64,000 nucleotides of DNA from Archangium sp. (GTDB lineage Bacteria; Myxococcota; Myxococcia; Myxococcales; Myxococcaceae). A model generated the notes under the pieces. The model saw only the letters and a list, made by a program, of their open reading frames with translations, ran no database searches and was not told where the DNA came from. Position numbers and translations under genes: made by a program. Each line of letters begins with the position of its first letter. The first letter of the stretch is position 1. The stretch covers positions 310,001-374,000 of the forward strand of contig JAUXRX010000017.1 of the NCBI GenBank assembly GCA_030681645.1. Reading direction: 5' to 3'. Positions 9,382 through 19,037 of this stretch are shown here, one piece after another.

Positions 9382-10077
9382 TCAGCTGGCGGGCTTCTGC
9401 GGCTCGACAGGTGGCGGCGTCGCCGCGGCAGCCGCGGCCTTGCGGTTGTGCCAGATCGTCAGGCGCAGGTAGCCGATGATCGCCGCCGTCACGCCGAGCA
9501 CCACCAGCCACCCCGTGTCGAAGGGCGGCGCCGGCGCGGGAGGCGGGGGGGGCGGCGGCGCGATGCGCTCGAGCTGCGCGCCCAGCAGCGCCGCCTGCGA
9601 ATCGAACAGCTCCAGCTCGGTGGCCGAGTACATCGAGTCGCCACCCTCGGCGGTGAGCCGCAGGAAGCGCACCTGCGTGTCGAACTCGGGCGAGGTGCGC
9701 GTCTGCACCCCGGGCAGCTCGACGATCGGCGCGATCCAGATCGTCGACCAGGTCGCCCCGTCCAGGCTGCCGCTGAGGATGTAGCGGTCGTTGTTGTCGG
9801 CCTGAATGCGCATGGCCGACACGTGCTCGACGGCGCCGAGGTCCCATTCCAGCACGCCGCCCAGGGCGATCAGCGCGGCCCGGGGCGAGTCCCACACGTC
9901 GCCGTCGGTCGAGGCCACGCCGTCGGCCAGCCGGGCGAAGTTCGGGCAGCCGTCCGACCGCATCACCCTGGCGGTGCGCAGCAGGTTGGGGCGGGTGGTG
10001 CTGACGGAGCTGGTGGAGGTGGCGGCTCCTCCGTCGTCGGCGGCGAGGGCGAGGGAGAGCAGGAGCGCGAACGTCAT
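9382..10077 (-). CDS. Membrane-anchored F5/8 type C (discoidin-like) domain protein
   Basis: This protein of 231 residues has a signal peptide (MTFALLLSLALA). Residues 30-165 look like a discoidin/F5-8C carbohydrate-binding domain: DGVASTDGDVWDS, LEWDLGAVEHVSAMRIQADN, ILSGSLDGATWSTI, and a closing RFLRLTAEGGDSMYSATELELF. A Pro-rich stretch precedes a single C-terminal transmembrane helix (WLVVLGVTAAIIGYLRLTIW) and an Ala/Pro tail. It is likely anchored in the envelope with the sugar-binding domain outside the cytoplasm. It is divergent from the 3-hydroxyacyl-CoA dehydrogenase, with 40 bp between starts. Confidence 0.8.
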   Translation of the reverse strand: MTFALLLSLALAADDGGAATSTSSVSTTRPNLLRTARVMRSDGCPNFARLADGVASTDGDVWDSPRAALIALGGVLEWDLGAVEHVSAMRIQADNNDRYILSGSLDGATWSTIWIAPIVELPGVQTRTSPEFDTQVRFLRLTAEGGDSMYSATELELFDSQAALLGAQLERIAPPPPPPPAPAPPFDTGWLVVLGVTAAIIGYLRLTIWHNRKAAAAAATPPPVEPQKPAS

Positions 10078-10117
10078 GGCGCGCGCACCATAGCTGAGCT
10101 TGAGTCCCTCAGACCCT

Positions 10118-10972
<855 letters not shown>

Positions 10973-10985
10973 CGAAAGCGCCCCT

Positions 10986-13118
10986 ATTTCGACGTCCGGT
11001 CCACAGAGCGCGATCCCCTTCGGCTCGTACCTGCTGCTCAAGCGCCTCGCCGTCGGTGGCATGGCGGAGCTGTTTCTGGCGAAGGACACCCGCAACGACC
11101 GGATGGTGGTGCTGAAGCGGATTCTCCCCTACCTGGCGGAGGAGGCCGAGTTCGTCCGCATGTTCCTCGACGAGGCCCGCATCGCCGCGTCGCTGCACCA
11201 CCCCAGCATCGTCGAGCTCTTCGAGCTGGGGCACCTCGAGGGCTCGACCTTCATCGCCATGGAATGGGTCGACGGCATCGACCTGCGCCGCGTGCTGCAG
11301 AAGGAACAGGAACGCCGCAGCGTGGTGCCCGCGGGCGTGGCGGCCTGGCTGGTGGCGCGGCTGTGCGAGGGGCTGCACCACGCGCACTTCGCGAAAGACG
11401 CCGCCGGCACCACCCTGGGCATCATCCACCGCGACGTGAGCCCGCAGAACGTGATGGTCAGCTTCAAGGCCGACGTGAAGCTGGTCGACTTCGGCATCGC
11501 CAAGGCCACCGCGTGGATGGGGCGCAGCAAGCCCGGGGTGATCAAGGGCAAGTTCCTCTACCTCGCGCCGGAACAGCTCACCACCGAGCCGCTCGATCAC
11601 CGCACCGACCTCTTCGCGCTGGGCACGATGCTGTACGAGCTCACCACCGGCCAGAGCCCGTTCTACCGGACCTCCACCGAAGCGGTGATCTACGCCATCC
11701 GCATGGAGGAGCCCGATCCCCCCTCGAAGGTGCGGAAGGACTTTCCGCCCGGCCTCTCGAAGATCATCCTCAAGTGCCTGGTGAAGGACCGCGCCCAGCG
11801 CTACCAGACGGCCGACGAGATCCGCGCGGCGCTCGAGGAGTTCATTCGCGTCGAGGTGCCCACCACGAAGGCCGACGCGCTCCGGTACGTCTCGACGCTC
11901 TTCGGCGACGACAACGAGCGCACCAGCATCTTCATCCCCCCCAACGCCCAGTCGCCCCTCGGGGGTGACCGGGCCGAGAGCCGCACCGACACCAGCACGC
12001 AGCGCGACACCAGTCCGTACTCGAACTCCGACGACGAGATGACGCGCCCGATCAACGCCCCGCGCGCAGAGCGGCCGGTGCCCGAGGGCCGTCGCCAGAC
12101 CGGCGAAGAGCGGCTCGAGGTCACCGGGCCCACGCGATCCGATCGCCCCCGGGTGAAGCCCGGCGTCAACCCGTGGGAGCCCGAGCTCACCGCGCCCATG
12201 CCTGCCCCGAGCCGGGTCGAGGGGCCTCGCGCCGAGGTGGCGAAGCGGCGCGACTTTCAGGCCACCGCCGAGATCGACGACGTGCGCTCGGTGGGCGCGG
12301 GCGACGTGCCCCCCACGGCCGTCTCGGTGTCGGGCGCGCGTGACGTGCAGGTCGGCGAGATCTTCGCGCCGTTGCTGCCCACCATGGCGGGCCTCGACTC
12401 GGTGCCCGACCTGCCGCCGGTGAAGCAGACGCCTCCACGTCCGCGCGCGCTCGTGTCGCGGCCCCTGCCTCCCGTGCCGTCGTACGACTCGTTGCCCGAT
12501 CTGTCGGTGGTCTCGGCCGGCGAGGCGACGCAGGGCGTGCTGATGGACGAGTCCGGCGAGACGTCCGAGCCCTCGGAGCCGTCAGAGCCCTCGCCGCCCG
12601 CTCCTTCGACGCGGGCGCCGCCCCGGCGTGGGCCTCCGCCGCAGCTGAAGCGGCCCACCCCGCGCGATCCCGACGACGACGTGGCCACCGTCGACCAGGC
12701 CAACGAGTTCTCGGTGACCGGCGCGCGCTCGAGCAGCCAGAAGGTGTTGATCGGGATCTTCGGCGTCGCGGCGCTGGTGGTGCTCGCCCTGCTCGCGGTG
12801 CTGCTGTGGCCGTCGAGCGAGGTCGACGTGAAGAAGCCGAAGCCCATCGTGGTGGTCCCCGCGCCGAAGCCTCCGCCGAAGCCCGTCACCCCGAAGGGCG
12901 GCCTGGTGCAGGTGCTGGTGCGGGCCGTGAAGGGCACGTCGATGACGGTGGATGGCAAGGCCGTGGCGCCCGAGTCGATCATCGAGCGGCCGGTGGGCGA
13001 ACTGGTGCTCAAGTTCACCTGCCCCGCAAAGAAGAAGGTGAAGATGACGCCCGGCACGCTGCGCGCGCAGATTCCCCCGTCGACCAGCGTGGTCGCGGTC
13101 GAGGTGCCATGTCGTTGA
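10986..13118 (+). CDS. Transmembrane eukaryote-like Ser/Thr protein kinase (apparent ATT start)
   Basis: This Pkn-type kinase is about 710 residues. The kinase domain spans about 13-295: Gly-rich loop YLLLKRLAVGGMAELFLAK, K44, catalytic HRD (148-150), DFG (168-170) and APEQL. A long Pro/Ser/Glu-rich linker follows, with one transmembrane helix near 586-608 and an extracytoplasmic PEGA-like domain. No ATG, GTG or TTG exists in frame between the upstream stop (10920) and codon 11061, yet the Gly-rich loop lies in that stretch. ATT 10986 gives a natural N-terminus (ISTSGPQSAIPFG, as expected for MSTSGPQ). The alternatives are a sequence error or the ATG at 11061, which would remove the nucleotide loop. 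Confidence 0.85.
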   Translation: MSTSGPQSAIPFGSYLLLKRLAVGGMAELFLAKDTRNDRMVVLKRILPYLAEEAEFVRMFLDEARIAASLHHPSIVELFELGHLEGSTFIAMEWVDGIDLRRVLQKEQERRSVVPAGVAAWLVARLCEGLHHAHFAKDAAGTTLGIIHRDVSPQNVMVSFKADVKLVDFGIAKATAWMGRSKPGVIKGKFLYLAPEQLTTEPLDHRTDLFALGTMLYELTTGQSPFYRTSTEAVIYAIRMEEPDPPSKVRKDFPPGLSKIILKCLVKDRAQRYQTADEIRAALEEFIRVEVPTTKADALRYVSTLFGDDNERTSIFIPPNAQSPLGGDRAESRTDTSTQRDTSPYSNSDDEMTRPINAPRAERPVPEGRRQTGEERLEVTGPTRSDRPRVKPGVNPWEPELTAPMPAPSRVEGPRAEVAKRRDFQATAEIDDVRSVGAGDVPPTAVSVSGARDVQVGEIFAPLLPTMAGLDSVPDLPPVKQTPPRPRALVSRPLPPVPSYDSLPDLSVVSAGEATQGVLMDESGETSEPSEPSEPSPPAPSTRAPPRRGPPPQLKRPTPRDPDDDVATVDQANEFSVTGARSSSQKVLIGIFGVAALVVLALLAVLLWPSSEVDVKKPKPIVVVPAPKPPPKPVTPKGGLVQVLVRAVKGTSMTVDGKAVAPESIIERPVGELVLKFTCPAKKKVKMTPGTLRAQIPPSTSVVAVEVPCR

Positions 13119-14572
13119 CGAGGCTGGTGGTGGTGTTGCTGGCGACGTCGGCCAGCGCGCAGGTTCCGCTCAGAGAGCGCGTCAAGGAGGTCAGGCTCGC
13201 CAACGGCATGACCTGGCTGGTGGTGCAGCGGCCCGAGGCCCCGGTCTTCACCGGCTTCGTGCGGGTGCGGGTGGGCGGCGCCGACGAGAGCCCGGGTGCG
13301 ACGGGGCTGGCCCACCTGTTCGAGCACATGGCCTTCAAGGGCACGCCGCAGCTCGGCGCGAGAGACTGGGCCGCCGAGCAGCCGCTGCTGGTCGAGCTGC
13401 AGCGGGCGGGCGATGCGCTGGCGGCGCTGCAGCGGCAGGGCCAGGCCGGCACGGAGGAAGGAAAGCGGCTCGCCGCGACGGTGGCCGCGCTGCAGAAGAA
13501 GCACGGGCCCCTGTTCGACGAGAACGCGCTCGCGCGGCTGTACCAGGTCAACGGCGGGGTGGGCCTCAACGCCACCACCGACAAGGACATGACGTCTTAC
13601 TTCGTGAGCCTGCCGAAGAATCGGCTCGAGCTCTGGCTCACCGTCGAGGCCCAGCGCTTCGCGGCCCCGGTGCTGCGCGACTTCTACACCGAGCGCTCGG
13701 TGGTGCAGGAGGAGCGGCTGCGCAGCATCGAGACCAACCCCGCCGGCGCGATGTACGAGGAGCTGATGCAGCTCGCCTTCGTGTCGAGCCCGTATCGCTG
13801 GCCCACGGTGGGCTACCAGGCCGATCTCGCCGCGATGAGCTGGGCTGGTGCACAGGCGTTCTTCGACGCGCACTACGTGGCCTCGAACGCGGTGGGCTGC
13901 GTGGTGGGCGACGTCTCGGTCGAGGCGCTGCAGCCGCTGCTCGAGCGCACCTTCGGGCAGCTGCCGCTCGCGCCCCGGCCCGCGGGCCCGGTGTTTTCCG
14001 AGCCGCCCGCGCGCGCCCAGCGCCGCAGCCAGCTCACCTTCGACGCCGCGCCCAGGCTGATGCTGGCGTTCCGCAAGCCGGCGCCCCCCGCGCGCGATGA
14101 CACGGTGTTCGACGTGCTGCAGGTGCTGCTGGGGGAAGGGAACACCGGGAGGCTGCAGCAGCGGCTCGTGTTCAAGGACCGCCTCGCGCAGGGCGTGGGG
14201 GTGTTCACCGGCCCCGGCATTCGCCTCGACAACCTCTTCATCATCGCGGTGACGCCGCTGGCCGGGGTGAAGACGGAGCAGGTGGAGGCGGCGATACAGG
14301 ACGAGCTGAACAAGCTCGTCGCCGAGCGCGTGCCGGACCTCGAGCTGCAGAAGGTGCGCAACCGGGTGACGGCAGACTTCGCGCGCAGCATCGAGTCGAA
14401 CTCGGGGCTGGCGAGCGCGCTGTCGAGGGCGCAGACGCTGATCGGCGACTGGCGCTACGTGCTCGACCAGCCACGCCTGGTCGAGGAGATCGACGCGGCC
14501 GAGGTGCAGGCGGTGGCGAAGAAGTACTTCAGGAAAGAGAACTCGCTCGTCGTCACGCTGGTGCGGCCGTGA
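13109..14572 (+). CDS. M16 family zinc peptidase, catalytic subunit type
   Basis: This secreted protein of 487 residues starts with a signal peptide (MSLTRLVVVLLATSASA). It carries the inverted zinc motif H69-L-F-E72-H73 of pitrilysin/MPP-type peptidases. An insertion rich in Ala, Gln and Lys follows the motif (about 85-130) before the conserved ATTDKDMTSYFVSLP segment. The C-terminal half has GNTGRLQQRLVFKDRLAQG, where the substrate-binding Arg is kept but the usual Tyr is not obvious. It overlaps the kinase gene by 10 nt and the partner M16 gene by 4 nt, so it probably works as a heterodimer in the periplasm. Confidence 0.92.
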   Translation: MSLTRLVVVLLATSASAQVPLRERVKEVRLANGMTWLVVQRPEAPVFTGFVRVRVGGADESPGATGLAHLFEHMAFKGTPQLGARDWAAEQPLLVELQRAGDALAALQRQGQAGTEEGKRLAATVAALQKKHGPLFDENALARLYQVNGGVGLNATTDKDMTSYFVSLPKNRLELWLTVEAQRFAAPVLRDFYTERSVVQEERLRSIETNPAGAMYEELMQLAFVSSPYRWPTVGYQADLAAMSWAGAQAFFDAHYVASNAVGCVVGDVSVEALQPLLERTFGQLPLAPRPAGPVFSEPPARAQRRSQLTFDAAPRLMLAFRKPAPPARDDTVFDVLQVLLGEGNTGRLQQRLVFKDRLAQGVGVFTGPGIRLDNLFIIAVTPLAGVKTEQVEAAIQDELNKLVAERVPDLELQKVRNRVTADFARSIESNSGLASALSRAQTLIGDWRYVLDQPRLVEEIDAAEVQAVAKKYFRKENSLVVTLVRP

Positions 14573-16182
14573 GGGGTGATCGAACCCCGAACCGTTCATC
14601 CCGAGCGGAGTCGAGGGATGGAATTCCGATCGGTTCGCGCGCGGCCCTCGACTCCGCTCGGGCTGAACGGAGGCTCGCGGGCCTCCTCGTCTTGCTGTTG
14701 CTGGGCTGCGCGACCCCGAGCCCCGTGGCACCAGCCGTCGTCACCCGTCGCGAGCCCGGCCTGCTCTCTGCGCCCACGCCGAACACGCTCATCCGCCAGC
14801 TCCCGGCCGCGTTGGACGTGGATCCAGTCGCCATCAAGCCGCCGCCGCTCGAGTTCTCCCTCAAGCAGCCCGAGGTGCTCACGCTGCCCAACGGGCTGCA
14901 GGTCTACCTCCTCGAAGATCACACCGCGCCGCTGGTGCTGCTCCGCGCGCTCGTGCCGGTCGGCGGCGTCGACGACCCCGCTGCGAAGCTGGGCCTCGCC
15001 TCGGTCACCGCGACCCTCGTGACCGAGAGCGGAGCCGGCACCCGCACGCCCGAGGTGCTCGACGAGCTGCTCGAGTTCCACGCGGCCGACGTGAGCTCAG
15101 GCGCAGGCGACGAGTACTCGACCGTCACGCTCTCGCTGCGCTCGGTGGACCTGGCGAAGCTCTTCCCCGTGTTCGCAGACCTGGTGCAGCGCCCCCGCTT
15201 CGAGGCCGCGCGCTTCGACGTCGCAACCGGGCGCTTCCTCGAGGGCATCCGCCGGCGCGAGGACCGCCCCGACGGCGTGGCCGCGCGCGCGCTCAACAAG
15301 GCCGTGTTCGGTCCCACCTCGCCGCTCGGCAGGGAGGCCACCGAGGCGACGGTCAAGGCGATCACCGTCGCCGACGTGAAGAAGCTGCACGCCAGCACCT
15401 GGGGCGCGAAGAGCACGCGGCTGATCGTCACCGGAGACTTCGACCCGAAGGCGCTGCGAGCGCTGCTCGAGCAGGAGTTCGCCGGGTGGAAGGGCGGGGC
15501 GCCCCCGCCGCGTCAGTGGCCCGCGCCCCCGCCGCTGGTGCGCCGGGTGATCGTGGTGCCGCGGAAGATCGCGCAGGCCAAGGTGCGCCTCGGCGCCTGG
15601 GGCTTCCCCCGCAACACCCCGCTGGAGTTCCCGCTGCGCCTGGCCAACACCACGCTGGGCACCTTCGGGGTAGGGCGCCTCTACAAGGAGATCCGCGACG
15701 AGCGCGGGCTCGCCTACTCGGCGTACTCCTCGGTGAACCCGGGCCCGACCACCGGCCAGTTCACCGCCGGGTTCGACACGAAGCCCGAGCAGGTGGTCGA
15801 AGCGCTCGAGGTGGCGACGCGCATCCTCCACGACCTGGGCACCGGCGCGCCGATGAGCGAGGCCGAGCTCCGCACCTCGAGCGACATCGCCACCAACGCG
15901 TTCGCCTTCCGCTTCGACTCCGCCGCGAAGATCGCCTTCGAGCGCGCCACGTACGATCTCTTCGGCTACCCGCAGGACTACCTCTCGACCTGGCGCGCGA
16001 AGATCGGCGCCGTCGGCGCCGCGCAGGCCAGCGAGGCCGCGCGGCAGTTCGACGCCGGCCTGCAGATCATCGTGGTCGGGCCGGTGGACAAGCTCGGAGA
16101 TCTCTCTCGCTTCGGGCCGGTCAGCACGATCACCGACGTCGAGCAATTTTTCCCTCGAGGCGCGAGCCCGCCGTTTCGCTGA
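14569..16182 (+). CDS. M16 family peptidase-like lipoprotein, non-catalytic partner
   Basis: This protein is 537 residues from GTG 14569, which overlaps the preceding stop (GTGA). The zinc motif is absent: the equivalent region reads GVDDPAAKLGLASVTATL. The Arg/Tyr substrate-binding segment is intact (GRLYKEIRDERGLAYSAYSS), as in the inactive subunits of M16 pairs. The lipobox is LLLLGC near residue 47, so it would be a lipoprotein. Its n-region (about residues 10-36) is encoded by two inverted family B repeats, which makes it far longer and more basic than usual. A TTG near 14689 is the only other start close to the hydrophobic core. Confidence 0.88.
   Translation: MRGDRTPNRSSRAESRDGIPIGSRAALDSARAERRLAGLLVLLLLGCATPSPVAPAVVTRREPGLLSAPTPNTLIRQLPAALDVDPVAIKPPPLEFSLKQPEVLTLPNGLQVYLLEDHTAPLVLLRALVPVGGVDDPAAKLGLASVTATLVTESGAGTRTPEVLDELLEFHAADVSSGAGDEYSTVTLSLRSVDLAKLFPVFADLVQRPRFEAARFDVATGRFLEGIRRREDRPDGVAARALNKAVFGPTSPLGREATEATVKAITVADVKKLHASTWGAKSTRLIVTGDFDPKALRALLEQEFAGWKGGAPPPRQWPAPPPLVRRVIVVPRKIAQAKVRLGAWGFPRNTPLEFPLRLANTTLGTFGVGRLYKEIRDERGLAYSAYSSVNPGPTTGQFTAGFDTKPEQVVEALEVATRILHDLGTGAPMSEAELRTSSDIATNAFAFRFDSAAKIAFERATYDLFGYPQDYLSTWRAKIGAVGAAQASEAARQFDAGLQIIVVGPVDKLGDLSRFGPVSTITDVEQFFPRGASPPFR
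14594..14670. repeat. Inverted pair of family B repeats inside a coding sequence
   Basis: Copy 1 (14594-14620, reverse orientation) and copy 2 (14644-14670, forward) share the core CTCGACTCCGCTCGG. They form a large inverted repeat within the first 35 codons of the M16 partner gene. Confidence 0.75.
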
Positions 16183-16214
16183 GCAGCGAGCCCGTTTTTT
16201 TGACGGGGTGCTGC
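16183..16214 (+). terminator. Hairpin after the M16 pair, possible terminator
   Basis: GCAGC-gag-CCCGT pairs with ACGGG-gt-GCTGC around a T-rich loop, one base after the stop of the M16 partner gene. The T run is in the loop rather than after the stem, so termination strength is uncertain. Confidence 0.45.
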
Positions 16215-16275
16215 AGGCCCGTACGCTTCGCAACAGCTCGCTGCAGCTCGCAGCGGCGTCAAGGAGCGAAGCTCG

Positions 16276-16608
16276 ATGAGCAACAAGCGCAAGCAGAACC
16301 GGGTCAACCTCGACATCTACCTGAACAAGTACGTGGCGGGGGTGCCCTACATGGCGCGGACGTCTGACATTTCGCGCGAAGGTGTGGGCCTGGCCCACCT
16401 CATCGAGCCTGACATGGCGGGCAAGCGGGTGGGGCTTCAGTTCCAGTTGCCGGGCTCTGAAGAAGTCATCTACGCGGAAGGAGAGGTCGTTCGCGAGTGG
16501 TGCGACCTCGACGAGGCGGAAGAGGGCTCGGGAGTGCGCTTCACCCTGCTGACCGAACGGCACCGGCGCCTGATCGATCAGTTCTGCACCCGCAACGATG
16601 TTCAGTAA
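16276..16608 (+). CDS. PilZ domain protein (c-di-GMP binding)
   Basis: This 110-residue single-domain protein has both PilZ signatures: RKQNR at 5-9 (RxxxR) and D31-x-S33-x-x-G36 (DISREG). PilZ domains bind cyclic di-GMP and relay it to motility, exopolysaccharide or gene-expression targets by protein contact. The start is well supported by AAGGAG about 9 nt upstream. It stands alone between the M16 pair and an envelope-protein cassette, so the target is not evident from context. Confidence 0.92.
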   Translation: MSNKRKQNRVNLDIYLNKYVAGVPYMARTSDISREGVGLAHLIEPDMAGKRVGLQFQLPGSEEVIYAEGEVVREWCDLDEAEEGSGVRFTLLTERHRRLIDQFCTRNDVQ

Positions 16609-16683
16609 TCGGTGTTGAAGGTCGGCGTCCGTCGACCGTAGATTCGACGCAGGTCTTCTTTCTCTCCTCTGGGGGCGTCGAAC

Positions 16684-17478
16684 ATGAAGCGCTTCGTCTT
16701 GGCCGTGGTGCTGGTTCCGCTGATCGTGGTCGCACAGGGCAAGGACGCGAAGGCCGATCCTTCCAAGCCTCAACCGGGCGTCAACTGGGCCGGGCAGGTG
16801 GTCCGCGCCACGGGGCAGGGCGCTCCTGATCTGAAGGCCCAGAACCCGGCGCAGGCCCGCCTCGGCGCCGAGCGCGCCGCGCTGGCTGACGCGCTGCGCA
16901 ACCTCCTCGCGCAGGTGAAGGGCGTCTCGGTCGACGGCACCCGGAAGGTCTCGGACCTGATGGAGAAGGACGAGATCCGCACCCGGGTCGAGGGCCTGGT
17001 GCGCGGCTACAAGATCATCAACAAGCGCTACTTCTCCGACAGCGGCGTCGAGGTGGAGATCGAAGTGCCCCTCGCGATGTTCACCGACGTGGTCGATCCC
17101 GACACCACCCAGATGTTCGCCGCCCCGCCCGCGAAGCCGGTCGAGGCCGACAAGAGCAACACCGGCCTGGTGATCGACGCGCGCGGCCTCAAGGTGGTGC
17201 CCTCGCTCATGCCCCGCGTGCTCGACGAGGGGGGCAAGCCCGTCTACAGCATCGACTTCCTCTCGACCGACGCGCGCAAGCAGTCGGCCGTGGCGGCCTA
17301 CGTGCAGAACATCGACGACGCGCAGAAGTCGCAGAAGGCCGGCGAGAAGCCGCTGGTGCTCAAGGCCGCCAGGGCCACCGGCGCCGATCTGCAGCTCGCC
17401 CCCGAAGACGCCAGGAAGCTGGCTGCGCTGAACACCAGCTTCCTCGCTGCCGGCAAGGTCGTCATCGTTCTCAACTGA
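16684..17478 (+). CDS. Secreted LPP20-like protein
   Basis: This protein of 264 residues has a cleavable signal peptide (MKRFVLAVVLVPLIVVAQ). The segment ERAALADALRNLLAQVKGV, followed by TRVEGLVRGYKIINKRYFSDSGVEVEIEVPLAMF, has the helix-plus-strand pattern of the LPP20/FlgP family, whose flagellar members build outer-membrane rings. There is no lipobox Cys. It is the first gene of a closely spaced run (gap 18 bp, then 4-nt overlaps) with FlgT-like, PEGA and FecR genes. The family call is by pattern only. Confidence 0.65.
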   Translation: MKRFVLAVVLVPLIVVAQGKDAKADPSKPQPGVNWAGQVVRATGQGAPDLKAQNPAQARLGAERAALADALRNLLAQVKGVSVDGTRKVSDLMEKDEIRTRVEGLVRGYKIINKRYFSDSGVEVEIEVPLAMFTDVVDPDTTQMFAAPPAKPVEADKSNTGLVIDARGLKVVPSLMPRVLDEGGKPVYSIDFLSTDARKQSAVAAYVQNIDDAQKSQKAGEKPLVLKAARATGADLQLAPEDARKLAALNTSFLAAGKVVIVLN

Positions 17479-17496
17479 GCGCTCAGAAAACCCCAC

Positions 17497-18699
17497 ATGA
17501 AAACACTCAAGCTGACGTTGCTCTCGCTGGCCCTCGCGCTCACCGCCTTCGCCCAGACCGTGGTGACGAAGGAGGGCACGGGTGAAGCCGCCATCGTCAA
17601 CAAGGACGAGGTCAAGGCCTTCGAAGAGGCGAAGGAAAAGGCGCTGCGCGCGGCGGTGGAGCAGGCGTCGGGCGTGCGCATCGACGCCGACACCACCGTG
17701 GTGAACAACCAGCTGGTGCGCGACCAGGTCTTCGCCAACACGTCGGGGTACGTGAAGAAGTACGACGTGCTCGACAAGAAGGTCGACAAGGGCGTCATCA
17801 CCGTCAGGGTGAAGGCCGACGTCATCACCGAGAGCCTGGAGAAGGACGTCACCGCCGCGCGCGATCTGGTCAAGCGCATCGGCCGGCCCAAGGTGGTGAT
17901 CCTGATGCAGGAGAACACCCTGCAGGCCGACGGCAAGGCGGTGATCAACAGCAACACCTTCGCCACGGTGCTCAGCGACGCCTTCTCGAGCGACGGCTAC
18001 GACGTGAAGGACCCGGCCTTTGCCGCGGGCAAGGTGCGCATCGCCCCCGGCGTGGTGTTGGGCCAGGGTGAGGCCAAGGAGATCGGTGACCTCTCCAAGG
18101 CGGACTTCATCGTCTACGGCTCGGCCAACTTCCGCCAGCAGTCGATGGGGGCGGTGGCGGGGCAGAAGGGCGCGGCCGAGGCGCAGGGCGCGATGTTCGA
18201 CAAGAGCCTGTACCTGGTGTCGGGCGAGTACGAGCTGTCGGTGTTCGCCACCCGCACGGGCTCGCAGATCGCCAAGCTCGCCAACAACTTCTCGTTCAAG
18301 GAGCCCGGCGCGGCGATCAAGAGCAGCCTGGTCTCGTTCGAGCGCACCGCCCTCGAGCTGGCCAAGGCCCGCAAGGACGAGATCAACTCGGCCGTGCGCA
18401 AGGCGATCCTCGAGTACTTCCGCAACGAGCTGGTCAACGGCGCGCGCATCGAGCTCTCGGTGATGGGGCTCGACAGCTTTGGCTCGGCCAAGGACTTCAA
18501 GCGCTCGGTGGAAGGGCTCAAGGGCATGAAGGAGGCCGTGCAGGACTCGTTCGCGGGCGGCAAGGCGGTCTACCGGGTCACTTTCCTGGGCACCGCGCAG
18601 GACCTGGCCGAGCTGGTCGAGTCCTCCACGTTCAAGAAGAAGAAGATCGAGGTCACGGCGGTCAACGGCAACGCGCTCGAGGTCAAGGTCGGCAAGTGA
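17497..18699 (+). CDS. Secreted FlgT-like protein
   Basis: This protein of 400 residues has a signal peptide (MKTLKLTLLSLALALTAFA). The N-terminal region (AFEEAKEKALRAAVEQASGVRIDADT, then a strand-rich stretch) resembles FlgT N-terminal domains. The middle part (FATVLSDAFSSDGYDVKDP and KADFIVYGSANF) looks like a TolB/CsgG-type fold. In Vibrio, FlgT and FlgP form outer-membrane H/T rings around the motor. No flagellar genes are seen here, so the protein probably serves another envelope complex. Its stop overlaps the next start (GTGA). Confidence 0.65.
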   Translation: MKTLKLTLLSLALALTAFAQTVVTKEGTGEAAIVNKDEVKAFEEAKEKALRAAVEQASGVRIDADTTVVNNQLVRDQVFANTSGYVKKYDVLDKKVDKGVITVRVKADVITESLEKDVTAARDLVKRIGRPKVVILMQENTLQADGKAVINSNTFATVLSDAFSSDGYDVKDPAFAAGKVRIAPGVVLGQGEAKEIGDLSKADFIVYGSANFRQQSMGAVAGQKGAAEAQGAMFDKSLYLVSGEYELSVFATRTGSQIAKLANNFSFKEPGAAIKSSLVSFERTALELAKARKDEINSAVRKAILEYFRNELVNGARIELSVMGLDSFGSAKDFKRSVEGLKGMKEAVQDSFAGGKAVYRVTFLGTAQDLAELVESSTFKKKKIEVTAVNGNALEVKVGK

Positions 18700-19037
18700 A
18701 GTCGGCCTTCTGGGCGCTGGGGTTGATCGGCTGCGCCCAGGCGCCGAACGTGCTGACGGCCAACGCGCAGAAGCTGGCCACCGGCCGCGTCACCACCAAG
18801 AGCGAGCTGGTCCTGTCCTGCACGCCGCCCGACGCCGACGTGGAGCTCGACGGGGTTCCCCAGGGAACCTGCGAGGACTTTCGGGGCGAGCCCCGGGGGC
18901 TGGCGATGGGGAAGGGTGTGCGCCGGGTGCAGGTGAAGAAGCAGGGGTATCTGCCGTGGGACACAGTGGTGGAAACAGACGGAACCCGCGTGGTGATGAA
19001 CGTCACGCTCATTTCAACTGGAGGGGGAACGCCATGA
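18696..19037 (+). CDS. Small PEGA domain lipoprotein
   Basis: This 113-residue protein starts at GTG 18696, overlapping the preceding stop by 4 nt. The signal peptide is very short, with lipobox LIGC (MKSAFWALGLIGC). The mature part has a single PEGA-type beta repeat: LSCTPPDADVELDGVPQGTC, ending in RRVQVKKQGYLPWDTVV. PEGA domains sit on the cell surface or in the periplasm and are thought to contact the wall or partner proteins. The downstream FecR gene starts within its stop codon. Confidence 0.8.
   Translation: MKSAFWALGLIGCAQAPNVLTANAQKLATGRVTTKSELVLSCTPPDADVELDGVPQGTCEDFRGEPRGLAMGKGVRRVQVKKQGYLPWDTVVETDGTRVVMNVTLISTGGGTP

Noticed and set aside
15097..17496. A 799-codon minus-strand frame across the M16, PilZ and LPP20-like genes
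   Set aside because: It spans three well-supported plus-strand genes with their own ribosome binding sites, and its composition is typical of antisense frames in high-GC DNA.
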